Shown piece by piece: positions 20,987 to 32,889 of a stretch of 64,000 nt of DNA. Made by a program: the position numbers and the translations under genes. Source of the DNA: Hippophae tibetana (Eukaryota > Streptophyta > Magnoliopsida > Rosales > Elaeagnaceae); contig CM072810.1 of NCBI GenBank assembly GCA_037013495.1, positions 48,532,843 to 48,596,842 of the forward strand. The letters run 5' to 3'. Position 1 is the first letter of the stretch, and each line of letters starts with the position of its first letter. The notes beneath the pieces were generated by a model. That model made no database searches and had not been told where the DNA came from. It saw only the letters and a list, made by a program, of their open reading frames with translations.

Positions 20987-22628
20987 AAACATCATTTCTC
21001 TTAAATTGGTTAAATTCCTCTTGCACGGAGTTGACCTAATGTACGTCTTGGAGGACTTCTTTTACATTTTTGGGAAGTATAGCTAAAGTGAAACATATAT
21101 AATTCAAAGTAACTTGTAGCTGATGTCTTATCTTAACATCTCCTTCCACATTACAAATGATGTTATCAATAGAATGAGCTTTCTTTACCTACTTAGGAAG
21201 AGACAAATCTTCTTAGTCCCATCCTTTTCATTCTGAGAACTTCTGGGAGGATCAATAGGAGTTATTGTTAGATGAGTCTTAACATTACTAGCAGTACTAT
21301 ATGAAGGACTCCACTAAAAAAATAGCATTTTCATCCAATTCAACAAATTTTGTAGACATCCTTAAATTGTAGACCTCGTATGCACGACAACTTCTGGAGT
21401 ATCCTATGAATATTCCAAGATCACTCTTAACTTCAAACTTGTCTAGATTCTCTCTATCTTTGAGAATATAGCAAGTGCTACTAAACACATGAAGGTGCTT
21501 AACATTTGATCTCTTTTTTGTGCATGAGTTCATAAAAATTGAAAAGTACTGGATCTTATGAAGCAGCGATTGAACGTATAGCAAGCAATATTAACTACCT
21601 ATGCCAAAAAGTGCTTTACTAGATTCTTGTTGGCCAACATCACCCTAGCCATCTCTTGAATTACCCTATTTTTGAATAATCCCATTTTGTTGGGGGGTCT
21701 TGGGAGTGGAGAACTCATGTTGAATACCTATTTCATCATAGAAAGCACTGAACTTAGAATTCTCAAATTATCTACCATGGTCACTTCTGATTTTGATGAT
21801 AGTATCGATAGATTCAAATTTCTCATTTTGTAACTTGATACACAATATCTTGAAATGATCAATGGCTACGAATTTTTCTTTGAAAAAAAGCACCCAAGTA
21901 TATCCAGAAAAATTGTCAATAATAACCAACATATACTTTCTTCCTCTCATACTAGGAGTTTGAATAGGACCCATTAGATCCTTGTGAAGAAGTTGAAGAG
22001 CTCTAGTGGTAGATAAGTGTTGATTCTTCTTATGTTGACTCTTACTTTGTTTACCCATCTAACATGGACCAAAAATGTGTTTAGGTATAGAGGTGATGGA
22101 AGGGAGATTACAAAAAACTTTGAGATTTGAGATTTTCTTCAACAATTCATAATTAACATGCCCAAGACCTTGATGCAATAAATCTTTAGTGCTTGAACTT
22201 ATCTTGTTACAAATAATTTCAGGAGAAGTTCTTACATAATAATAATATTCACCATATCTAACACCACTAACTAATGTTTCACCAAACTTATCATACACAA
22301 TATAGTCAGTTTTAGTAAACTTAATGGTGTGTTTGTTGTCACAAATTTGGTTGATGCTAATAAGGTTAGCCTTGAGTCCTTCCACATAGATTACATCTTT
22401 GAGTTTAGGGATACTTTTGGAGATGATAGATCCTCTACCACAGATCAAACCTTTATTACCATCACCAAACCTAACTAATCCATCATTGGTGAGAGTTAAA
22501 TTGGTGAGGAATGACTTATTACCAGTCATGTGTCTTGAGTAACCACTACAAAAATACCAATAGCTAGAGGTATAAGCCTTCAAGGTAGTGTGAATATCTT
22601 TAAGTTTTAATAACTTCTCAAAAATCAT
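20987..22628 (-). pseudogene. Ty1/copia protease, GAG-pre-integrase and integrase remnant
   Basis: Minus strand, same element as 17643-18977. In 22059-22628 the protease site WYFCSGYSRHMTG replaces the usual W-DSGCSRHMTG (catalytic Asp lost). FGDGNKG...GRGSI and LKANLISINQICD follow, then HQGLGHVNYELLKKIS of the pre-integrase. Integrase lies at 21768-22058 (LLHKDLMGPIQTPSMRGRKYMLVIIDNFSGYTWV, IIKIRSDHGR), with its C-terminal part at 21297-21584 (VFSSTCYILKDRENLDKFEVKSDLGIFIGYS). Stops and frameshifts separate these blocks. Confidence 0.88.
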
Positions 22629-23255
22629 ATCTCCAAGAGACCACTTATTTCCAATTTCAATAGCTTCTTTAATTTTTCTCTTGAAGTCATACTATTGAAG
22701 ATGAAGAATTTTAGCCACTTCTTGTTTTTGTAAAAGGTTGGATTCAAGAAGAGTGAATTTTTAGTGCTAGCTTCAACATGAGCATAAAGTCTAGTTAGCT
22801 CAGAATCACAATCTTCCAACAAGGATAGTAGGATAGCCTTTTTCATCTTCCAAAATGCAAGTTTCTTTCTTAAGATTGCATATAACTTCTACATTACAAG
22901 AAGAATCAGGTGTGCATTGATCTCTCATAGCTTCGAAACATCTATCTTGAATTTCCTTATCAAGTTCACTTATCTGGGTAAGGAAATTTTAATTATTCCA
23001 TAACAAAATATGGAGAGACTTAATATGATTATCCATACTTAATTTCAAATTGCTCACATGTTTATCACTTATCTGAGCAATTGATCAGGAAGATTCAAAA
23101 GTTCCTTATCCTCTTTAGAAATATCATTATGAATCCTAGTCATAACATCTTTTTACTTTAGATTGTCATACACAAGTTGGTCATAGAAACCTTCTAGAGA
23201 AAAAAGATCATTTTCACTGGTGTCAATCCAATAAGAAGAGCTTGGTGGAGCATTC
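22629..23255 (-). pseudogene. Copia gag C-terminal remnant
   Basis: Charged, Leu-rich coiled-coil-like fragments (for example SLLEDCDSELTRLYAHVEAS at 22730-22830) with many stops. The position directly upstream of the protease fits copia gag. No zinc knuckle is clear. It ends abruptly where the CACTA transposase begins. Confidence 0.6.
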
Positions 23256-25241
23256 TCAGAGAGAGAATAATGCACTAGTAAGCATAACAGTTAGTCTCTT
23301 ATTGGTGATAGACACAAAATTTCTTAAGTTGGATGAGTAACCATCAGGAACTTTCACACCCTCCAAACATTTTACAAAACACATCATTCTCTTTTGTTGA
23401 CATTGTATATGATGCTGGTGGTAAGTATGTTCGATTCTTATCATTTTCCACCCTTGGTTCCAATACAGGTCGTATGCCTAGTTTCTTTAAATCCAATCTT
23501 ACTTTAATTCCATCCTTTGTTTTTCTAGGTATATTAAGTAAAGTACCAATCAAGCTCTCACATACATTCTTCTCAATGTGCATGACATCTAAGATGTGAC
23601 GAATGTGTAGGTCTTTTCAATAAATTAATTCCCAAAATATTGATTTTTTTCCAACAACCATGGTAATTCGATTCAAACTCTTTTTCATTTTCTTCCATTT
23701 CATTAGTTGACCTCTTTCGTTTCCCTACCTTAGTGAGTTTTTTTTCATCTTTCCATATCGTTTGAATGTCATCCCATTCAATTGCCTTAATATCTCAATA
23801 CCTCGCAAAGGTCGAGTTGCATGATCATGATCTTCTTCACCATCGAACGGTTTCTTTTGGTATCTAAACTTGTGTCTAGATGGAAAAAATCTTCTGTCTT
23901 CTATAAGACATCTTTCATCCATGAACAAGATAAGTTGCAGAAGTTCCATCACTACATATAGGACATCCCTTGTAACCTTTTGTTGAATGTCCTGATAAGT
24001 TTCCATAAGTAGGAAAATCATTAATTGTCCATAAAAGGACCCCCTTCAAGTTAAAGTATTCTTTTTTATGCGCATCGTAAACATTTACACCATCATTCCA
24101 CAATGTCTTTAAATTATCTATCAGAGGCTACAAATATACATCAATATCAACACCGGGTTGTTTCGGTCCTAAGATCAATAATGTTAACATCATGAATTTT
24201 CTTTTCATACACAACCAGGGAAGAAGGTTGTATGTTACCATAATTACTGGCCAACAACTATATCTACTATTGAGGGAACTATGTGGATTAATTCCATCAG
24301 CAGCAATGGAAAGATGAAGATTGCGTGGATCAGATGAAAATTGAGGAGATAAATTATCTACTACTTTCCAATTTGGAGAATCACAAGGATGACGTAGCAC
24401 CCTATCATCAGATCGATTATCTGAATGCCAAGTCAACATCTTTGATGTATATTTACTATTGAACAACCTTTGAAAGTGAGGAATCGGAGGAAAGTACCAA
24501 AGAACCTTTGCAGGCATGCCTTTCTTATGTGTTGTACTCTCATTTGTACCATGCTTCCATCTCGATTCTTTACACATAGGACAATCATGTAATGTCTCAT
24601 ATTCTTTTCTATAAAGAATGCAATCATTAGGACAAGCATGAATCTTATGATATTCCATGCCAAATCGACTAAGAGATTTCTTCACTTCATACATTGAAGA
24701 TGGCAATTCAATACCCTCAGGAAACATATCGACTAGTAGATTTAGTAATTCTGTGAATCCCTTGTCAGAAAAACCATGTTTTGCCTTCACATTGTACAAA
24801 TGAACCAATCCCGACATTTTAGTGTATTTTTTGCATTTTGGATACAACGGTTTTTCGGCATCTTCTATAATTTTATTAAAGGTTTCGGGATCATCCTTGC
24901 GTAATTCATCTTCAACACCATGAAACATATTTTTCTGTCTGTACATTATGATAAGATGTATGTAATCCACTCACATTCTTATTTTTATTTTCCCCATAAG
25001 TATTATCAATATTTTCTCCATGATAATACCAACAATTATAGCTCAATAGAATACCATTACGGATAAGGTGATACTTAACCTCGTCAAATTCATGAAATCG
25101 TTCAGTTTTACATTTAATGCATGGGCATCGAATCATACTACTTCCAGTATTACTATTTCTACAAGCAAATTCAATGAAACTTTCAACTCCAGAAATATAG
25201 TCTTTCTCAATTCTACACTTTGACATCCATGATTTGTCCAT
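23256..25241 (-). pseudogene. CACTA (En/Spm) TNP2-type transposase, degraded
   Basis: Starts MDKSWMSKCRIEKDYISGV with SMIRCPCIKCK and YHLIRNGIL, the transposase-associated domain (24912-25241). The TNP2 core follows in 24128-24970: SLSRFGMEYHKIHACPNDCILYRKEYE, CPMCKESRWK, then LTWHSDNRSDDRVLRHPCDSPNW. Further core pieces are 23915-24103 (LLWTINDFPTYGNLSG, KGYKGCPIC) and 23725-24021. The C-terminal part is 23344-23583 (MHIEKNVCESLIGTLLNI) and 23256-23444 (VKVPDGYSSNLRNFV). Motif order is complete, but it spans several frames with stops, and the first core frame overlaps the N-terminal one out of frame. Some breaks may be introns. The protein would excise CACTA elements by recognising their termini. 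Confidence 0.88.
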
Positions 25242-26079
25242 TTTCTATTAATGACATCAATTAAACATATTACTTAGTTATGTATACAATGAATATATTT
25301 CAAGTATTATTATATATTAATTTCATAATTATTAGAATATATATCAAAACATACATAATGCAAAACAATTATCATTTTAATCATTTTATAAAACCATTTC
25401 TATACAAATTAAAAAATAAGCAACATGTTAGCATGAATATATAAAAACCAATCACGCACTTTGGTTGATTCTAATTTCTAAGCATGTTACTATATCATAA
25501 TTAAAAAGTAATATTAATTATACGTATATAAATAAATTTGTGAACGCATAGTAAACCCACAACATTTCAGATATTATTTCCACATAAAATAAATCAAACA
25601 TAATAACAAGAAAAATAAAAAACATACCTAAATCAAAAATTTATACAAAATATAAAACAAACTGAATAATAAGCTGCAAAATTATACTTAATAAAATATA
25701 ATTATTTATAATATATAAATAAATTTATCCACGCACAGTAAATATATATAAACCATTAAACCCACAACATTTTAGATATTATTTCCACGTAAAATAAGTC
25801 AAACATAACAAACAAAATAAAAAACATACCTAAATCAAGAATTTATACAGAAAATGGGTATAAATGTTTTTTAATATTTTGCTCAAAAAAATAGTAGAAC
25901 TGAAAGATAATGTGAGAAGAGGAATATAACTTACAAAACGACATTACAAATGGTGGTCGAAGGTGGTCGGAAAATTAGAAAGAAGGTGGCGCACAGTGTA
26001 GATTTTGGGAGAAAATGGAGGAGAGTGAGGAAGAAAAATGGGTTCTGCGTAAAAAATGAACCGAAGTTGGATATATTAG
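25242..26079 (-). other. CACTA promoter/5' leader region
   Basis: AT-rich DNA between transposase start and the first subterminal array, with a near-duplicated block (about 25540-25640 and 25735-25840; both contain AACATTTxAGATATTATTTCCACxTAAAATAA and ACATACCTAAATCAA). The duplication is local and direct. No frame of note; the 69-codon frame at 25931-26140 is Phe-rich chance sequence. Confidence 0.5.
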
Positions 26080-26237
26080 GTGGATAGCGTCGGTTGACGT
26101 GGAGAACTGACGCTACGTCACGTGGATAGCGTCGGTTCAACCGACGCTATCCACATTACGTAGTATCGATTCTCCACGTCAATCGACGCTATCCACGTGA
26201 CGTAGCTTCGGTTCTCCACGTCAACCGACGCTATCCA
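26080..26237. repeat. CACTA subterminal repeat array 1
   Basis: Repeats of GTGGATAGCGTCGGTT in both orientations, separated by ACGTxACGTAG or CTCCACGTCA linkers. Two units meet head to head at 26122-26154 with 16-bp perfect arms and a single C between them. Arrays of short direct and inverted subterminal repeats are where CACTA transposon proteins bind. Confidence 0.85.
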
Positions 26238-26572
26238 AGGCTGAAATTTGTTGTATCCTTAAAGGAGTTGATCAATTCTGCTTCAATTTTAGTGTACTTC
26301 TCCTTACTTACCGTCTGAGGCTTTTGTTTTGGAATGTTAAAATATTACTTGATCCATATATAGAACCATTATATTGGCTACCTCCCCTAACACGACCAGG
26401 ATGCTTGCATCCGAATGCATGATATAAATTAAAGCATCTCTCCCAGGCTCTTCGATTATTTCATGACCCATGGATATTTTTTCTTGAATAACTCTCTGCA
26501 AATAATAAAGCACATAAACATATCATTCATTATTACATCAATTATTAAATATCATTAAGACTTTTTATCAAC
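26238..26572 (-). other. Unassigned segment between the two subterminal arrays
   Basis: About 335 bp with less repeat character. On the minus strand one frame reads RAWERCFNLYHAFGCKHPGR after a TTTGCAG acceptor-like site near 26500. It looks protein-coding but I do not recognise it. It could be a second transposon exon or captured host sequence. Confidence 0.35.
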
Positions 26573-26818
26573 CTGACGTAGCGTCAGTTGACATGGAGAA
26601 CCGACACTATCCACGTTGGACGTAGCATCGGTTCACGTGGCCAACCGACGCTATCCACGTGGATAGCGTCGGTTCATCTCATCAACCGACGCTACGTCAC
26701 GTGGATAGCGTCGGTTCACCCCATCAACCACGCTACGTCACGTGGATAGCGTCGGTTCTCCACGTCAACCGACACTACATCCAACGTGGATAGCATTGGT
26801 TCTACACCGAACCGACTT
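26573..26818. repeat. CACTA subterminal repeat array 2, with exact 32-bp palindrome
   Basis: At least eight copies or half-copies of the AACCGACGCTATCCAC unit in both orientations. Positions 26643-26674 form an exact palindrome with 16-bp arms and no spacer. The array lies between array 1 and the terminus. Confidence 0.85.
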
Positions 26819-26893
26819 TAAATTCATTATAAGTCAGTTTTTTCCTAAAATTGACTTTACACAGCGACTTAAATACCCCTTTTTGTATTAGTG
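26819..26893 (-). mobile_element. CACTA terminal inverted repeat end
   Basis: Read on the minus strand the element starts CACTAATACAAAAAGGGG at 26893, followed by TATTTAAGTCGCTG, a usual CACTA terminus. The 3 bp outside are TTT. No matching CACTA end is found near 23250-23290 on the left, so only one end is preserved. The CACTAG string at 23273 lies inside transposase coding and lacks the rest of the terminus. Confidence 0.8.
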
Positions 26894-29330
26894 TTTCAAT
26901 TGGTATTAGAGTAGGTAGAGCTTTTTGGGATTAATTTCTCTAGTGTTGATTATATTAACTCACTTGTTCACACACACACATTTTTGATGGGTTGAATTTT
27001 GCCTATTGGAAATCATAGATGAAGGTCTTTTGTGGTCCTAAGGAGACCAATTGTGGTTCCTTTTTGAAAATGGCTAGATCTACCCAACCAAAATCTTACC
27101 TAACAATAATGTTATTCCAAAACCTATGATTGAATGGACCAAGGATGAATCTAAGGATTTTGAATGGAATAACAAGGGTTTATATGCAATTATCAAGATT
27201 ATTACACTTGATGAGTCTAGAAGAGTTCAAAGGTGTACTTCTTTAAAACAAGCTTGGGATATTTTAGAAACTACTTATGAAGGTACATCAATTGTCATAA
27301 GATTTTGAATTTTAAAGTTGAATAGAGATGTTTAACTCTGTATCATGCAATAGGATGAAACCTTTGACAAATTCTATGCTTGCTTTTCAATCATTCTCAA
27401 CGATTCCTGCAACTTGGTTAGAAAAAAGTAGATTGAGAAAATCATAAATAGCATACCCTATCGATTTCATGCCAAAGATACTATGCTTAAGTCTATGTAC
27501 AAGGCTTATGAGCATACTGTTAATAAGTTAGTTGGTGACCTTCAAGTCGTCAAACTTTATCAGCTATTGCCTTGATAGGTTCAAAATGGTGCAAAAAAGG
27601 GAAAGTGATTGGCTCTCGAAACCACTAAGGATAGTGATACCAGTATTGATACAATTTCCACTTTTGTTAGGTGTGATAATGATGATTCTGACCTTGATGT
27701 GGAGGAAATGGAATTTTGTGTTCATAGATTTACTAGGTTTAATCAATGGAAGAATAAACCTTAATTTTGGACTACTAAAAGAGATACTTCTAGTTCCAAA
27801 ACCTCAATATCTACTAGAGATGATGAAGACTTAGAAAATGGTTATAAGAAATTTAGTAAAGGTCACTTAAATAAAATTAGGTTCTTTAAATGTAGAAAAG
27901 AAGGAAACATTGTTTCTTAGTGCTTTCAAAAATTGAAATGCATAAAAAAGTGTGCAATGAAAGTTGAGGTCACTATTTCAGACAATATTATAAGTGATGA
28001 TACAAATGATACAAACTTTAAGGCCTTCATTTTCTTTAGTAGCATCATTGACCCTCTAACTACTCTCTTAGATATTTAAGAGGAGACTATTGAAAATTAT
28101 GAAGTTGAAGATGAAAAAGATGAATTTCTTTATTCTTATAATGTTATACTTTTGGATTTTATTTATTCTAAAAAGGATAAGAGAAATGCTATGGTGAGCC
28201 TCGAATAAAAAGAACATGAGAACAACAAATTGAAGAAAACCTTAGAAAAAAAGAAGTCCTCTATTGATGAGCAACATGATTTCACAAGCAGGTGTGAGGT
28301 TATTCAAAAAAGGTACGATGATTTTGTAAAAAGTTTAATTTAAATCTTGAGGAAGTTGAAAAGCTTAAGGAATAATTAATGCTTCCTACTTGTGGTAAAG
28401 CTACTCAATATTGGGTTAGTCTTATGTCTGCTCCTGATCTAAAGAATTAAATTGAATATTTAAAAAGGTAGATAGTTGTTCTTAAGGGTTCAAAGGATCA
28501 TTTGATTGACTCTCTTGTAGAAAAAGATGTTAAGATTGAGAAACTATATAAGAGTGTCAAGATTCTTAATAATTTAACCTCTTATCTTGAATCCTTTCTC
28601 AAAGAAAAGGAAGACTTGGTTGTGGCCTTGAAAGAAAAACTTAGCATGTGGGAGAGAGAACATGTGCACTCCACCATTGTCATCGATAGAATAAATATGG
28701 GTTAAAAAGTGTTAAAATAAATAATTAGCAATGTCAAGATTTTTGGGGACAAGTATTGAATTGGGTAAAATGATGAGGTTTCAACTTCTATAGGTGGTTC
28801 TACTAAGTTTGTCAAAGCTTCCAATCAAGAGCCAAAGTTAAAGTCTAGCACTACCATCCCAAGTGGTAAATATGTTGCATCGTCTTCTCCTAGCAAGGTG
28901 AACCCTTCACCTAAGGCTAACAATTCTCATCGTTCCAGTGGTATTATATTGCCTTTACCTACTATCACTCCCATTTGTCATCATTATGGTGAGCTTAGGC
29001 ATTTGAGACCACAATGTGTGATATTGACTTCTCATTCTAATGTGAAAGTCAATATGTATGCTTCCTCCTTTTCTCCTATTCTTAGTACTCCTTGGAGTCA
29101 GAGACCCCATTTTCTCAACTCCATTGTCTATACTTGTTATCGTTGTGGCATTACTAGCCACATTGCTAGGCAGTGTCCTGGATTTATTAGGATTACAACT
29201 CAGAGTCTTCAATCTAGCTCTTTCTCATCTTCTCTATTAGTATGTAGCTATTATGGCTCATTTCAACATGTTCTTATAGGTTTCATTATGAACTTGATGC
29301 ACAAAATATAAAGAAATAAATCTACCTCCA
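26894..29330 (+). pseudogene. Copia PBS and gag remnant, plus strand
   Basis: Starts at the end of an LTR: TTTCA, then ATTGGTATTAGAG, an initiator-Met-tRNA-like primer-binding site (26896-26910). Gag follows: FAYWKS near 26990, and 27126-27308 with WTKDESKDFEWNNKGLYAII and CTSLKQAWDILETTYEGTS (UBN2-type gag). A coiled-coil region lies at 28500-28700. Zinc-knuckle-like CHHYGELRHLRPQC and CYRCGITSHIARQC lie in 28898-29311. Many stops. The same gag family lies on the minus strand at 46703-49122. The LTR that should precede the PBS is missing because the CACTA end abuts it. Confidence 0.82.
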
Positions 29331-30293
29331 ATTTATATGGATGATTCGACTGAATTTTCTAAAAATTATAAACTAAATAGATATCTAGTTCTATATACAC
29401 CTCGTTCTCACATGAGTCAAAGACTATGTCTTATCTTAGTTACTCCTCATAAATCCTTTAAATGAAGGGATACTATATGATCAATATCTTTAGGTGATCT
29501 GTTAGGGTTGATTTTTTTTATTTCTTTTCTCTTTTTATTTGTCATTTTTTATACATGAATATATGTCCTTTGTTTATGTTCATCTATTTGACAAATCTTC
29601 TTGTCCCTCTCTTATTGTTTCCTTGGCATAAGAAATATATTAATTGTCATATTTTGTTGTTTTATCTATCAGAGTGATACTCTACTATTTTTCTCACATG
29701 CTAGTTGCTTTGCCATGTCCCTTATGTACATTTTCCTTGCATACTACCTATCTCTTCCTCTATGGCCTCTTGTATATGCATCATGTCACATGTTTTTCAT
29801 GTAGTCAAAGTATTAGGATTATGCTTTCTATTATCTTATCATGCATATTCCATCTCTTGCAGTATGCTTCTAATATATTTTACTAGGTTCTTCGTTTCAG
29901 CACCTAGCATGTTGTGTGGTGTTTTCATTTTGTCTTTCGTTAGCTTATATCCTGCTCTTACCTTCTTTCGTTTTACTATGCAATAGTTGTTTTCTTTGAA
30001 GTTAACTGTGATGATTTTACAAGTATGTATTCAAGAGTGTTTCACTTTTTCGTGCTTACTTTTACTAGCCATATACATTTGTATGTCATTTAGATCTTAT
30101 ACCTATGTTTAGGACATTTTACATACTTGTAATATCATGTTTATCTTTCTGTGTTTTGGTGACACTCCCATTGTTTGCATGGTTGTCCCTATCTAAACAT
30201 GTTTCATGATTTTGTACTTGCTTGTTTTGTAGTCTAGTAGCATATCATGCTTCTTTCTTCTCTTATAGATGTTCACTTCGCCGAAAGAGACTA
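29331..30293 (+). mobile_element. T-rich continuation of copia element, no coding motif
   Basis: Overlapping Leu/Phe/Ser-rich frames (29601-29986) arise from T-rich composition. I see no transmembrane protein family or pol motif. The position after the gag knuckles suggests worn internal element DNA. Confidence 0.4.
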
Positions 30294-30320
30294 TTAAAGT
30301 CGGTTAATGACCGACTTTAA
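30294..30320. repeat. Perfect 11-bp inverted repeat
   Basis: TTAAAGTCGGT (30294-30304) and ACCGACTTTAA (30310-30320) around TAATG. The string ACCGACTTTAAATTC also occurs in the CACTA end near 26810-26825, so this may be a CACTA-derived scrap. Confidence 0.65.
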
Positions 30321-30501
30321 ATTCTATATTTTGTTTTTACACATTTTACTTATTTTCTACTATTCTCATAACCTATATTTGATCACATAATAGCAGAAAA
30401 AACAAAAATATATTTAAAAGAGTTTAAATACTACAAATAATTGAAAAATTAAATATTAATTAATTACTTTAGAATTAAATTTATTACAAAATAATAATTT
30501 C

Positions 30502-30663
30502 CATACATACATACATACATACATACATACATACATACATACATACATACATACATACATACATACATACATACATACATACATACATACATACATACAT
30601 ACGTACATACATACATACATACATACGTACATACATACATACATACATACATACATACATACA

Positions 30664-30692
<29 letters not shown>
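30502..30692. repeat. (ACAT)n microsatellite, about 190 bp
   Basis: About 47 units of a 4-bp repeat, with two ACGT variants at 30601-30604 and 30625-30628 exactly 24 bp (six units) apart. Three overlapping minus-strand frames of Met-Tyr-Val-Cys repeats are artefacts of period 4 with no stop. Confidence 0.97.
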
Positions 30693-30695
<3 letters not shown>

Positions 30696-30696
30696 C

Positions 30697-30732
<36 letters not shown>
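30693..30732. repeat. (AT)n run after the ACAT repeat
   Basis: ATATACATATACATATAT grading into uninterrupted TATATA. Confidence 0.9.
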
Positions 30733-30738
<6 letters not shown>

Positions 30739-30769
30739 TTATTTCTTAAATTACATTTTTACTATATCT

Positions 30770-32250
30770 ACAAGAAAATTCCAAGAAACTTTCAAGGTCA
30801 ATGGCAATCGTGTGAAGCACTCTTTATAAAGAGGCCACAATGCAATAGGCATTAAGTCCATATAGGCGTACAAGCATAAGGAGCATATGTCATCTATTTC
30901 TTGCTAAGATGTTAAGCTAACACTTGATGGAAGGCAACCCATCATTTTAGGTGATATTATTTTCTTTTATTTAATGTAGTCATTTTTATTGTTGGATGTT
31001 ATGTTATTTTACATTTAATGTAATTTATTTTATTTTATTTCATGTTTATATGAAACCCATATTTATTTTATTTAGAAGTGGTAAATTTATAACTATTTAC
31101 TAAGATGTGATTTGTGATAAGTACACATCATTCTATCTATACAAAAAGTACACATCATTCTGTCTATATGAGAAGTATACATCACTTGCGTGATCACATT
31201 GGGCTAAGAAAAATGGGTAACTTTCTTTTCTTTATCTTTATATTTAATTTACATTTTATACATTGAGTATAATGTAGATCCTAGGTTGGGGTAGAAGAAA
31301 GGTTACACATGAATTTAAGTATTTTTAAATTTTTTATCAAATATGTGCTTCCATTTATATGCTTTTTTATTTAAGTCCATTTTTTAGTTGTTTAGGGATA
31401 TTTATATTCAATTTTAAAATTATCATGCCTTTAGTTGATTTAAAGTGAATGATTGAGTCTTTGCACTGTTTGATTGATGTCTTAAATAAGTTCATGGCAT
31501 GTTGTGATAATTGTTTTTTTCATATTTTGTATTTCATGCTTGGATGTTGAGATTGAGGTATACTCGAAATTGGTGTTTAGGAACCAAATAGTGGAGACTA
31601 CCTTGTGAAAATATTTTGAGCCTATAAGCATTTTATTCTAAGTGATAATATTTTTTTTTTACTACTTTAAACACTCTTTCTATTATTTCAAATGTTAAAT
31701 GATTTATATAGGTTTTGCATTAAATGTTAGGATTTTTAATATCTGATTAAATATTATAATACTTATTTTTTATTTCTTAGATTAAATTATTTGTGTAAAA
31801 TTTAAAGTGTATGCCTATTTCATTCATGCTTGACTTCCAAAAAAGAGATATATCAAGGGTTCCATAAAACCAATAGAAAGAGAAAAAAAATAGCTACTTA
31901 CCAAAATACATACATGTACATGGGTCCTCTCTTTAAAAAAGGAATATAATAAAAGAGAATATAAAAAAGAGAGAAAAATAACTAGTATAACTAAATATTA
32001 TGACCCAAAAGTTCTTCAAGTGGTGAGATGGTTATTAAAAAAGAAAGATAGAAAATAAATCTCCTTGAAATCATTGCATTTTCAATCATTCTAAGATATG
32101 TACTTGATATTTTTTCTTGATGACATTAATTGTTGCATGAGAAGAGTAAAGTGATTTCTTCATGAATCCTATCATGTGATTCCTTTTATAAGATCAATGT
32201 ATGCACTTTTTGAGCCTTTCTTGTTTAATCATAAGCAAACATATTAGCTC

Positions 32251-32297
<47 letters not shown>

Positions 32298-32889
32298 TCT
32301 ATTTGCATATATCTTTGTTAAGTGGTTGAGCCAATAGGATCAGTGTAATATTGAGAGTATGACATGTGAGGATTAGAGTTGAAGCAAATTTGGATTCCTA
32401 ATATTGAGATTGTGTGAGTCAAAGTTCATGTATTTTTGTTATGGAACATGAATTTGTAATTTGCAACTAATTTGAACAATAAACCATGAACCTTTGGGAT
32501 ATTGATTTAACATATGCTTGAGATTTGATTGTACAATACAAAGAGGCTAAGGCATGAGGTTTTGCTATTTTCTACTTTGTTATTTTTCATTTTAGCTTTT
32601 ATTTTTCAATTTTAAATTATGTTCTACTTCATTTATATTTTGCTTTTATTTTTGTTATTTCTTTTTAGTTTTTTTTTTGTATTTTAGGATATTTGTGGGT
32701 ATCATCACATAAAGCCACCATGAGACTTACACTCATCCATTAGGAAAATTTAGGGGTTTAATGGCTTATTGAATACTCTAAATGCAATTGTGTCAATCTA
32801 TGAAAATTATTTAGGTTAGTTTAATCTAATTTACTAATTTTTGTTTTTAATTTTTTATCATTTTCTTGTAAGAAGCTGGTTATATGTTG
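30770..32889 (+). mobile_element. Athila-like gypsy 3' internal region, copy 1
   Basis: At 30900-30950, AAGATGTTAAGCTAACACTTGATGGAAGGCAACCCATC matches in form the GGGAGGCAACCC block that closes the internal region of many plant gypsy elements. About 1.9 kb of non-coding DNA follows. It contains ATAGGATCAGTGTAATATTGAGAG and TTGTGGGTATCATCAC blocks and ends in an AAGCTGGTTATATGTTG tract before the LTR. The (TA)n at 32253-32295 is a microsatellite within it. Confidence 0.7.

Noticed and set aside
23271-23290. CACTAGTAAGC as the left CACTA terminus
   Set aside because: It lies within the transposase C-terminal coding and lacks the ATACAAAAAGGGG that follows CACTA at the true end.
29601-29986. 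Hydrophobic frames as an envelope-like protein of a copia element
   Set aside because: Three overlapping T-rich frames have similar composition; no signal peptide, coiled coil or conserved motif, and internal stops in any extended reading.
30502-30692. CRISPR-like regular repeat
   Set aside because: A 4-bp eukaryotic microsatellite without spacers; the window is plant DNA.
30456-30704. Three overlapping minus-strand frames of Met-Tyr-Val-Cys repeats
   Set aside because: Pure product of a 4-bp repeat with no stop codon in any of the three frames; not a protein gene.
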